Origin: Prasinococcaceae sp. CCMP 1430
Lineage: Eukaryota; Prasinodermophyta; Palmophyllophyceae; Prasinococcales; Prasinococcaceae
DNA: 58,411 bases
Assembly (NCBI GenBank): GCA_013416795.1
Contig: RQSC01000011.1
Location: 257,668 to 316,078 of the forward strand
Direction: 5' to 3'
Part shown: positions 49,791-58,411 of the stretch, piece after piece
Layout of the letters: the number at the start of each line of letters is the position of its first letter
Position numbering within the stretch: position 1 is the stretch's first letter
The notes under the pieces: generated by a model
The model's input: only the letters and a program-made list of their open reading frames with translations
Told to the model about the DNA's origin: nothing
Database searches by the model: none
Translations under genes and position numbers: made by a program

Positions 49791-49862
49791 CGCGCCGCGC
49801 CGCGCAGCCCCCCTCCCCCCCCCTTTCCTCTCCCCCGTCCACCCACCCTCCCTCCGCCGGCG

Positions 49863-51590
49863 ATGGGCGCGCTGCGCGACTTCGCCGTGTCGTGGGCGCG
49901 CGCGCGCCGCGACGACCTCGAGCGGCGCCTGCAGCAGCACGCCCACGACGCCGCACGCACGCGCGTGCCGTTCGGCGCGCCGAGGCTCGTCAAGGGATCA
50001 CACAGGGTCGCGAAGATCATCTCCGCGCTCGCACCCGAGCACCACGCGCGCAAGACGACCGCCGCAGCGGCCGCGGTGACGGCGCGAGCGGTGGCGCAGA
50101 AGCGCCGCGCCGCCTCTGGGACCGCCTCGGGGGGCGCCGCGGCGGCTGCGAGCGGCGCTGGCCGCGGCGGCGCGGCGGACGCGGGGCCCGCGTTCGTAGC
50201 CTCGGGCGACGGGGAAAAAGGCGAGGACGAGCCGCTGTACGCGAGCCAGCTCGCGCGCTGGCTCCGCCCGCTGGTGATTGGCGCCGTGGGCTTCTCCGGC
50301 CGGGCGTGGCTCACCGTTTTCAACCGCTTCGAGGCACACGGCACCGAGCACCTCCTGAGGGCCCTGCACGAGCGACCCGCCGGGACTCCGCTCATGACGG
50401 TTAGCAATCACGTGGCTGCCCTGGACGACCCCTTCATCCCGTCGACGCTGGTGCCCGCAGAGCGGCTGCTCACCGCCGACCGGATGCGCTGGACGCTGTG
50501 CGCCGCCGAGAACTGCTTCCGTACCGACTTCACGCGCTGCTTCTTTGCGGCGGGCAAGGCCGTGCCCGTCGAGCGCGGCGCGGGCGCCGACCAGGCCGGC
50601 ATGCGCGAGATGCGCGACCGCCTCGCGGACGGGGAGTGGGTGCACATCTTCCCGGAGGGGACTCGATCGCGGGACGGCGGCGCCACTCTCACGCGCGCCA
50701 AGCGCGGCGTGGGCTGGCTCGCGGACGCCGCCGAGCGCAAGGGCGGCGTGGCGCCGCTGATCGTGCCGTACGTGCACGACGGCATGCAGCACGTGCAACC
50801 GCGGCGTACAAAGGTGCCGCGCGTGGGCAACACGGTGAGGGTGCTCATGGGGGAGCCGATCGACGTGTCCGACCTATTCGAGGAGAGGAGGGAGAGGGAG
50901 CGAGCGGCCGCCAGGGCGAGCGAGGCGGCACGCGCAGGAATGAGTCGCGCCGGCACACAAAGGAGCGGCCTCGGCGAGGGTGGCGACGACGGCGCGACGG
51001 CGGCGGCCGCCGCACTGAGCGCTGAGGCGATGCGCGCGGCCGACCTCGCGCTGCAAGATGCCATCGCCACGCGCTGCGACGCGGCGATGCGCGTGCTGCA
51101 CGAGCGGCTGCACTGTGGACTCGAGGCTGAGGCAGGGGCGTCGGCCTGGCGCACGGCCGTGCCCGAGGGGGTATGGGAGCGCACACTGCCTGATCAGGCG
51201 GGGGCGGCCGCATGGGCGGGGGCGGCAGCCGCCGCGCCCGCGCGCACGCAGTCGCACGCGCAGCAGCGACGCCGCCTGGTGCAATGGCAGTGGCAGCAGG
51301 ACATCAAACACCTCGTGCAGCGCCAGAGCATGCACCTGGACAACTACGCGGAGTCACCATGGACACACGCCCGCTCGCTGCTCGCCTGGGGAGCACCCAC
51401 GCCGTTCGCGGCGACGGCGCTCTCAATGGGCGGGGCGCACGCGCGGCCGCGGCTGTCGCTCTGGCGGGCGCTCCTCGAGGAAGGGGTGCTGCCTGAGGGC
51501 GGCAGGACACTCGCGTCCCTGCTCGACGCGCCTGGGGCGACCGACGCGGGAGCCACCATCGCACTCGCACCGCCAAGCGCCGCCATGTAA
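49863..51590 (+). CDS. Tafazzin-like lysophospholipid acyltransferase
   Basis: 575 aa, single exon. The catalytic HX4D motif is LMTVSNHVAALDDPF (H183, D188), followed by the tafazzin-type order MRWTLCAAENCFRTDFTRCF, FAAGKAVPVERGAG and WVHIFPEGTRSRDG, then APLIVPYVHDGMQHV. These PlsC-like enzymes move acyl chains between phospholipids and cardiolipin in mitochondrial membranes. The protein is about twice the length of human tafazzin: an Ala-rich N-terminal ~100 residues and a ~230-residue C-terminal extension rich in Ala/Arg/Gln (RLVQWQWQQDIKHLVQRQSM) with no recognised domain. A telo-box-like motif and C-rich tract lie immediately upstream. Confidence 0.85.
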   Translation: MGALRDFAVSWARARRDDLERRLQQHAHDAARTRVPFGAPRLVKGSHRVAKIISALAPEHHARKTTAAAAAVTARAVAQKRRAASGTASGGAAAAASGAGRGGAADAGPAFVASGDGEKGEDEPLYASQLARWLRPLVIGAVGFSGRAWLTVFNRFEAHGTEHLLRALHERPAGTPLMTVSNHVAALDDPFIPSTLVPAERLLTADRMRWTLCAAENCFRTDFTRCFFAAGKAVPVERGAGADQAGMREMRDRLADGEWVHIFPEGTRSRDGGATLTRAKRGVGWLADAAERKGGVAPLIVPYVHDGMQHVQPRRTKVPRVGNTVRVLMGEPIDVSDLFEERRERERAAARASEAARAGMSRAGTQRSGLGEGGDDGATAAAAALSAEAMRAADLALQDAIATRCDAAMRVLHERLHCGLEAEAGASAWRTAVPEGVWERTLPDQAGAAAWAGAAAAAPARTQSHAQQRRRLVQWQWQQDIKHLVQRQSMHLDNYAESPWTHARSLLAWGAPTPFAATALSMGGAHARPRLSLWRALLEEGVLPEGGRTLASLLDAPGATDAGATIALAPPSAAM

Positions 51591-51745
51591 AGTATCACTT
51601 TTGAACGCTCCATGCCGCTTTGAGAGCTCTGTCCTCGGGACACGCCGTCGGCCCACGCGAGCGCTCCGCCAGAGCGCGCGCTGCCGCGCGCCGCGCGCGC
51701 GACGCGCGCGAGCGCGCGCGCTGCGTGGCGCGTCACCGGCCAACG

Positions 51746-53028
51746 ATGCCGTCGTGCCCCACCCAGCCGCGGCCGCAGCCGCAATGCAAACGGCACCTGC
51801 TTGGTCGCGGTGGTGGCTCTTCGAGGGGCGCAAGCGCCGTTCTCGACGCAAGCGAGGCTTGCGTTGGCGGCGCCCTGCACGTGCTTGGCCCCGTGCTCGC
51901 GTTGGTCGTCGCGTGCATAGCAACGGGCGCCGCGCTCACCTGGGCGACGGACGTGCTACCGTGGTATGCGTCCAACCGTGGCACCCTTGCGGCGAGCGTG
52001 CAAGCCGTGGTGGCGCTCATGATGCTCGCTGGCACGCTCACGAGCTACGCGACGGTCTCGCGGACGCCCGCGGGTGTCGTGCCTGAAACGTACCGTCCTC
52101 CGCTGCGGGTGCGCCTCGCGGCGCAGAACGATGGGAGGGAGGCGTACGCGCCGTACTGGTGCCACGAATGCGAGCGGTTCCGTCCCAAGGCCGCTGCGCA
52201 CTGCGGTGCGTGCGGCGTATGCGTCGCGCGCCACGACCACCACTGCCCGTGGATCAACAACTGCGTGGGTGCGCGCAACCACGCGGCCTTTCTGCGCTTC
52301 CTGCTCTGGACTCAAGCGAGCGCTCTCTACGTCACCGCCGCCACGACGCCAATAGTGGAGCACAGCGTTCGCGGTGGGGTGGCTGCAATCGCGCGCGCTG
52401 CGATCACCTTTGGCGGGCCCGGCGTCCACGTTCGACGCAGCGCAGCGACGGCGCCCCTCGGCGCGTTCGTGCTCGCGTGCGCGCTCGGCGCTGCGCTCGC
52501 GCTCTTCATTTCGGTGCACCTGTTCCTGGCGTGCACAAATCAGACGAGCGCGGAGTTCTCTGACAACAAGGAGGAACGGCGGAGAGCCAAGGTGAGACTG
52601 GGGACGGAGCGCCAGAGGCCGTGCGCTTCGATGCGTGCGCGTGCGCGCGGGTGAGCGCGCGCACCTTGCCACCCATCGCTCGTTTGCGAGGCCACGATCG
52701 TCGCCCCACAGCCGTCTGGCTGCGCTGACCCCCTGCGCGCCGTGCGGGGCGTGCGCCTGCCTGTGCGCGCTTGTCCCCATGGCCCTCACACCCACGCCCG
52801 CAGCTGAAGGGTGAGGACGCATGGGTGAATCCCCACGATCTCGGCAGCGTCTGGAAGAACCTGGCGTCGACGCTCGGCGTGGACCCGCGGGCTGCGACGG
52901 TGGCGGCGGTCGCATGGGCAGCGGTCTGGCCGCTAGCTGAGCCGGGCAGGCACGGGGAGGCGGATCGCGCCGTGGCAGAGGACGCACGCACACACGACGG
53001 TGTGGCCGCCCTCGACGCGGTCGTTTAA
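51746..53028 (+). CDS. DHHC-type protein S-acyltransferase
   Basis: Two exons, 51746-52591 and 52804-53028 (212-nt intron GTGAGA...GCAG, phase 0); 356 aa. Four membrane spans surround the zinc-binding Cys-rich domain WCHECERFRPKAAAHCGACG, VCVARHDHHCPWINNCVGAR, with catalytic DHHC at 164-167. After the fourth span come the conserved NQTSAEF (TTxE-like motif) and, in exon 2, NPHDLGSVWKNLASTLGV (NPYDxG-like). It attaches palmitate to cysteines of membrane proteins, typically at Golgi or plasma membrane. The ATG follows an Arg/Ala-rich open stretch that has no other sensible start. It converges with the C2CD3 gene (131 bp). Confidence 0.9.
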
Positions 53029-53159
53029 TACATGCATCTAATGACCTCGCTGCGCGTCCGCCCCGCCATTGCAGTGGCCGGTGCAGGTGTGTCACTGTGT
53101 CATATCGTGCGATTACGTTGGCGAGTCGCAAGCACAGCGCAGCTGAGCCGCATGGTCGT

Positions 53160-56100
53160 TCACTCCTCACAGGCGGCGTCTACGTTCGCATCGCCATCTG
53201 TGGCACCGCCAGCCGCCGCAGCTGCGGCTGCGGCGAGGGCATCAATGATGCCCGGCGGCACCGGCAGCGCGGGTGATGCGGCCGCGGCCGCAGCCGCTGC
53301 ACCTTCACCGCTGCGCGCGCGCACGAGCGCGATGGCCTCCTCTCTCGCACGCGCCTCGAGCCGTGCCCTGCGCGCCTCACGCGACCGTGCCATCGCGGCG
53401 GCCTCTGCCTCGGCCTCCGCGCGCTCAGCGGCTGCGAGAGCGCTTTCGCAGCCGCTGAGCGCCGCGACAGCGGCTGCGATAGCGCGCGCATCCTCTGCCT
53501 CGGCCCCAGCAGCTGCGAAGGCGCGGTCCTGCGACTCTGACGCATGCTCAGCTTCCTCTGAGCAGGAGCGGCGCGCTTCTTCGCTGTCACCCGCAGCCAC
53601 CTCGTCCAGAGGAATGCCATCGTCGACTTCCACATCGGAGTCAGCTGGCGGGGATTGTGCCGACTCCGCGGTGGACAGGTCCTCATTCGGCACGGCCGCC
53701 TCTACCCCAGCAACGTCAGTTGCGTCATCTACCTGCACATCTTGCGAGCACCGCTGGCCTGCAGACTCGTGCTCGTGCTGGCCCCTTGAGACCCTGCTAA
53801 CGAGCAATTCGAGCTCGCCGAGCGTCTCGCGCAGCGTAGCGGTGGTGTCGAAGACGGACGCTTCTCCGTCCGAGACGTAGCTCGCCACCGGCTCCTCGGC
53901 GCGCGACGGCTCTTCGGGCACCGTACCAGACGCAGCCGGCGCCTCCTGGCCGACACACATCTCGGCGTCCGGGGGAATGTCAATTGCGGGCGCCTCATCG
54001 TCCTCGCCGCCGTGAGCAGGATTGGCCACCTTGTCAACGAGTAGCTCGAGCTCGCCCAACGTGCTCTTGAGACGATCGAGATCGAAAGAGTCATCGACGT
54101 CGGCGGACGTGACCGCCAAGACGTGCTGGCCCTCGCCCCCACGTTCTTCCCGCTCCTGTTGTTGCCTGTACGCCGCCAGGCGCTCCACTCGCTCCTCCGC
54201 CTCAGACAGCACACGCGGGGCTGGCAGCGCATCGCATGGGACCTCAGCCGGCCCGTGCGCCTCCCCGTGCGCCTCCGCGGGCTGGCTGGCGCTCCTTGCC
54301 GCATCGTCCTGCCGCTCTTCCAAGTCCCCACGCGCAGCGCCACCGTCCGGCAGTGGCTGCTGCGCGTGCTCCTGGCCGCCCTCAGCATGGCTTTCGTCCG
54401 CACGAACATCGAGCCCAGCGGCGCCTCCAGTTCTGTCGATGGCGCCGCCTTCCATCTGAGCGTTGTTACTCTCTTCCGCGCTGGGTCCATCCTTTGCTTC
54501 GAGTTGCAGCTCCACACGCGCCTGGCCGACGTTCACGCCCCTCCGTGAGACGACGTCGTACCACGCAGCGTGCGCGCCGGGCGCAGCCACGGTACGTAGC
54601 GGCACCGCCGCCGTGCCGAGCCACATGTCTGTGGCGTCGTCTGACTCGCGGATGCCCTCGGTTGCCCAAAGCTCGAGCAGCGCGCAGTGGCCCTCAATGG
54701 CCGTGCGCAGGCCAGCCTCCTCGGAAAGGCACAGAACCTCCTCGTGCGCTACGTCCACATCACCCTCGCAAGCCTCGGCGGTGCGCGTGGTGAAGGGCGC
54801 AAAGCGGCCCTCGAGCGACGCGTCATGCGCGAAAGCACTTCCACGCACGCGCACGCGCGAGCGCGGTCGTCCCGCAGCGGAGCGGCACAGCGACTCAGGC
54901 AGCCCGCGCAGCGAGAGCACACGCAATCGCAGCGTGGCGCCCTCGAGGCACGGCAGCGGGCCGCGGGCGCAGCGCGCCGCCTCGGCCTCGGCACGGAACC
55001 GGCGGTGAGCGAGCAGTTGCGCGGGCGTGGGCCGGTACGCCACGCGCACGTGCAGGCTCGCCACATCCCAGTCGATGCCCGACGCGCCCTCGTCGGTGCC
55101 CGCCGAAACGAGCGGCAGCGCGTACGACGCGGGGCCCAGCGCGGCTTCGGCCGGTGCGAGTTTGGTGACAGTGCTCTCACTCCCTTGCGCGTCACCCCCA
55201 CCCTCGCCGTCCTCCGCGCACGGACCATCCAAAATGGAAGAGCGCGTTGAGCGCCTGCCCGCCACTCCCACCGTTTCGAGACGACCGAGCGTGAGGCGCT
55301 CGAGCTCGGCCGTGAGCAGTGCTGCGGTGGCGACGATGTAGTCGCCGAAAGGCGCCTTGCGCCACACCTCGAAACGCACGTGGCCGGCAACCGCAGCGCG
55401 AGCGGCGTGCACCGCCGCCTGCAGCTCGCCACCGTCGTCGAAGGGATCGCGACCTTCATCGGCACGCGCCGTATGCCTGCCCGCCACCTCGGCCGCGCGC
55501 CTCTCGATCCTGGCCCCAAAGCCGTCAAGCACGTCCTCGCCGTGCGCCACCTCGAGCGCATGGGCTGCAAACGCATTGAAGCGAGCGGCTGCGCCGTGCC
55601 TAGCGATGACCGCCTGCGAGTACATCGGGACGTCTTCGCCGGGGAAGACGTATGCGACGTAGTACTCCTCGCCGCCACGCCACGACGCTCCCTGAAGCGA
55701 CCACACAGTGAGCTCGTACACGTGATCGTCGACGCGCGGTGGCTCCTGGTCTGGGCCGTCGGCGCTGGCACCTGCGTCTACGTCATTGCCTTCCTCGCCG
55801 CTCGTCGTGCACCCAGCCGCGAGGCCGAGCAGCGCAGCCACGTCGCCGCACGCAACCTCGACGTCCACTGTGCCGACCGCTGCGCCGGCATACACGTCAT
55901 ACACATCGCACGCCACCTCAGACAAAGGAGAGACGTCGTCCTCCGGCCACGCCGGTAGCGGCACGCGCACGATGCCCACGAGGCGTGGAGCGACGCTGCC
56001 GCCCTGCTGCTCCCACAGCTCAAGCACGAGAAGCTTCGGCGGTGTCACCAGCGACGCCCCTGGAGGGCGCACGAGAACAGCAAAGGGCACCGCGCTTTCA

Positions 56101-58411
56101 GGAGGCGCCGCTCCGGGGACGCAAAGCGCGATATCGAGGCCGCCGCCACGAGCCTTGCCGCTGCCGCCGCCGAGCGGCTTCGCGACGGCCCACACGCGCG
56201 GCTCTCCGCCGACGTCGGAGGTGTCCTCGTCGCCACGCGCACGCGCGGCGGTCGGCTCCCACTTGGCGATGCGCGCAAAAACGCCCGCAGTAGGCGACTT
56301 TGCTTCCGTACTCGCGGCGCCTCGCGCCGCGGCGTCCACGGCCTCGACCATTTCGTCCCTGCGGCGCATCGCTGCGAGCGTCGACACGTCTGCCGCGGAA
56401 ACCACTGCATCCACAGTCGCCATGAGCGCGTCCCCGTCGGGGCGGGCGGCGTCGCCGCCGCCCATCGCGGCGTCTGCCCCAGTGCCACCACAGCAGAGCA
56501 TCGCGCTCACCACCAACGCGCTGCCCGCACAGGGCACGTCCACGGTTCCCTCGAGCACCTCGCGCTGCCCTGCGACGCTCACGCGAGAGCCTGTGAGGCG
56601 GATGGTCGCGCGCTCGGGTAGCCGCGCGCAGCGCAACGCCACCTCCTGGTTGAACACCGCCTCCCTGCCTCCGACCAGCGATGGGCGCAGCGTCTTGACG
56701 GTCTCGGCATCGGCACCGCCCTCCGCCTCGCCGCAGTCACCGCGCGGTACCGCGATCTCCATGCGCACGTCCGCGAGAGCGCCGTTGGCGACCAACACTT
56801 TCCCGATGGACAGCTTGACCTCGCAGTGCAGCACGGCGTCGTATTCATCTCCCTCGTCGCCGACGTCATCGCCCCCGACGCCGCCGTTCGCCTCGCCATA
56901 GTCCCCGTGAATCACCTCATGATACTCGCGCAGAGAGAGCTCCGACGAACCATCGGAGCGAGCGTCGCGCTCGTCGTCCATCTCGTCGTCGCTCTCGATG
57001 CCCACGCCGTTCAGTGCGAGCACCAGCGAGGCGTCGATCTCGGTGCCAGCGCTGTCGAGCATGCGCCAGGGGTGCCCGCCGGCCTCGGCGGCGGAGAGCG
57101 CTTCGCGCAGGCCGTCGTCGCCGGCGGCGGCGGCACCTTCGTCGTCCTGCGGCGGTGTGCGGCCCGCGTCTGCCTCGGGCGCGCCTCCCTCGGCGCGAGC
57201 GCTGCCTCCCAGGGTTTGCGCCGTTTCTCCGTCGCCGCCGGCGCCGGCGCCAACGACATCGAATGAGAAGGCGAGATCGAGGGGGTCAGGCAGGTCGGAC
57301 GCCGCGGCGGGGCCGTCGGGCGCAGCGCTGCTCGCGGGCGCGGCGCCACGCTCGCGCTCGACCGGTGGCGAGTCAGGCGCGTCCCGCATGGCCGCGGTCG
57401 CCCTCGCGACGATGCCCCCCGGACCTGCGTCGACGCCCGGGTCGTCGTCGCCGGCGGCCACCGCCGCCATTCGCGAGCGCAGCTGCCTGCCGCGGCCGAT
57501 CAGCTGCGTGAGGACATCAGCCGGCGTGCGGACGTGCGCGGACGTCGGCGTGCGGGGCGGCGCGGCCCAAGTCGCGGGTGTGCCACCCTCGCCGTAGCGG
57601 CGCTGGGACCGCGCGCGCGGCGGCGTCAGCGCCGCGGCGCCGGCGGAGGTACGGGACGGCTGCGCCGACCGACGCGGGCGTCGACTTGGCCGCGCTGCGC
57701 TGCCCCCCCGAGCGCTGGCTCTGCCGCCGCTTGAGTGCGGTGAGCGAGGCGCTCGGCGGCGCCGCCTTCCGCGTGCTCGGCCTGCTCGCGGCGGGCGTGC
57801 GCTCGCGGAGCTCCGCCGCCTCCTCGGTGCCGGCTTCCGAGGCGGCGCCGAAGGCGCGCATGGCCGCGTGCTTCGCCTCCTGTGTGCTCTCCGGCAGCAG
57901 CGGCAGGGTGATGTCGCTGGCGGCCATGTGCTCGTTGAGCTCGAAGCTCGAGACAGACGCGAAGTCGAGCTCGAGGCTCAGCTCGACCTCGCCGAGATGC
58001 CGCTTGGCGCGCGTTGCGATGGCGTGCGCGCCTCGCAGCGGGCGGTGCGAGTCGAGGCCCGCGAGCGGCACGCGCACGGCGCCCACCACGCGCGGGCCGG
58101 AGGGGTCCAGCACGTGGAGCGTGAGCGCGTTCGCGTCGCGCAGGTAGCGCGACATGCTGCGCGGGCCCGCCGTGACGGGGAAGTCGATGTGCAGCAGCGC
58201 GCCGCCGCGGGCCTCGGCCTCGGCCGCGCAGAGCGCCTCGGTGCCGCCGCCACCGGCCTCCTCGCCCCACCACACGGCGCGCACCGCCATGGGCTCCGGA
58301 GCGCCGCGCAGCAGCCATTCCACGCGCCACAGGCTCAGCCGCAGGTGGCCGCGCGCCGCGCCGCCAACGCGCGGCGGCAGCGCCGCGCCCTCGATGGGCG
58401 GCGGGAAACAC
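53160..58411 (-). CDS. C2CD3: C2CD3 homologue, centriole elongation protein (5' end beyond window)
   Basis: The reading frame is open to the window edge, so the N-terminus is partial. The upstream exon (58411 to about 57650) is collinear with the C2CD3 N-terminus: PPPIEGAALPPRVGGAARGH, LRLSLWRVEWLL, VRAVWWGEE, FPVTAGPRSMSRYLRDANAL and LGEVELSLELDFASVSSFEL. A second exon (from about 57500-57600 down to 53160) starts with DVLTQLIGRGRQLRSRM, then several C2-like beta domains (VYELTVWSLQGASWRGGEEY; LRLRVLSLRGLPESL; TAAVPLRTVAAPGAHAAWYD) and a long disordered acidic tail with two repeats of the form TLGELELLVDKVA / TLGELELLVSRVS. In animals C2CD3 builds centriole distal appendages needed for cilia. 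The intron between the exons (within about 57500-57660) is not resolved to the base. Confidence 0.85.

Larger units (their letters stand above)
49166..49862. promoter_or_regulatory. Upstream region of the tafazzin-like gene
   Basis: No gene. Lower-GC DNA at 49395-49450, an inverted repeat ATACCAT-CCGC-ATGGTAT (49589-49606) followed by ATCGATCGAT and GGTACC, a single N at 49736, AAACCCTAA (49782-49790) and a C/T-rich tract (about 49800-49860) running to the ATG at 49863. Confidence 0.5.

Overview
The window is nuclear DNA of a GC-rich, flagellated, single-celled eukaryotic alga. My best guess is a haptophyte, possibly a pavlovophyte or prymnesiophyte; other chlorophyll-c algae are not excluded. 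The basis: intron-bearing genes, two cytochrome b5-fused front-end desaturases (one starting MGKGG, as I recall for diatom delta-6 enzymes), ER machinery, and the flagellar/centriolar genes TTLL and C2CD3. I could model 20 introns from reading-frame continuity. They are short (about 88-230 nt, with one of 573) and 13 of 20 begin GTGCG. Two N gaps (27216-28100, 41508-41657) and two single Ns are present. No rRNA, tRNA, CRISPR array or intact transposon was seen.

Layout. 1-9 kb: front-end desaturase (+), an unrecognised basic protein (-), PGAM5-type phosphatase (-), a small acidic protein (+), SERINC (-), and a PDI-like ER protein without CxxC (+). 9-20.5 kb: a 1,944-aa EF-hand/membrane/WSC protein, a W-rich repeat protein, a secreted protein and a GIDE-domain membrane protein, all on (-), with palindrome-containing spacers. 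20.9-30 kb: a phytanoyl-CoA-type dioxygenase (-) abutting a NUDT14-like Nudix hydrolase (+), a TBC Rab-GAP (-), a TTLL polyglutamylase (-), and a delta-6-type desaturase (+). 30-41 kb: an Ala-rich protein (-), Sec61-beta (+), a BSD protein (-), a GAF protein (+), a GST (-), a PAN/cyclophilin-like protein (+) and an ER-tagged dihydropyrimidinase (-). 41.7-58.4 kb: a ClC exchanger (+), a homeodomain protein (-), LEO1, profilin, a tafazzin-like acyltransferase and a DHHC acyltransferase (all +), and a C2CD3 homologue (-) that runs off the right edge.

The genes are ordinary housekeeping and cell-biology genes, often alternating in strand with short convergent 3' spacers. Recurrent themes are lipid metabolism (two desaturases, PhyH, SERINC, tafazzin), the ER/secretory pathway (Sec61-beta, PDI-like, KDEL-tagged dihydropyrimidinase, DHHC) and the flagellum/centriole (TTLL, C2CD3). 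Upstream regions carry recurrent signals that the genes do not explain: AAACCCTA telo-box-like motifs, TACCAT/ATGGTA inverted repeats, and long G or C homopolymers 50-150 bp before start codons.
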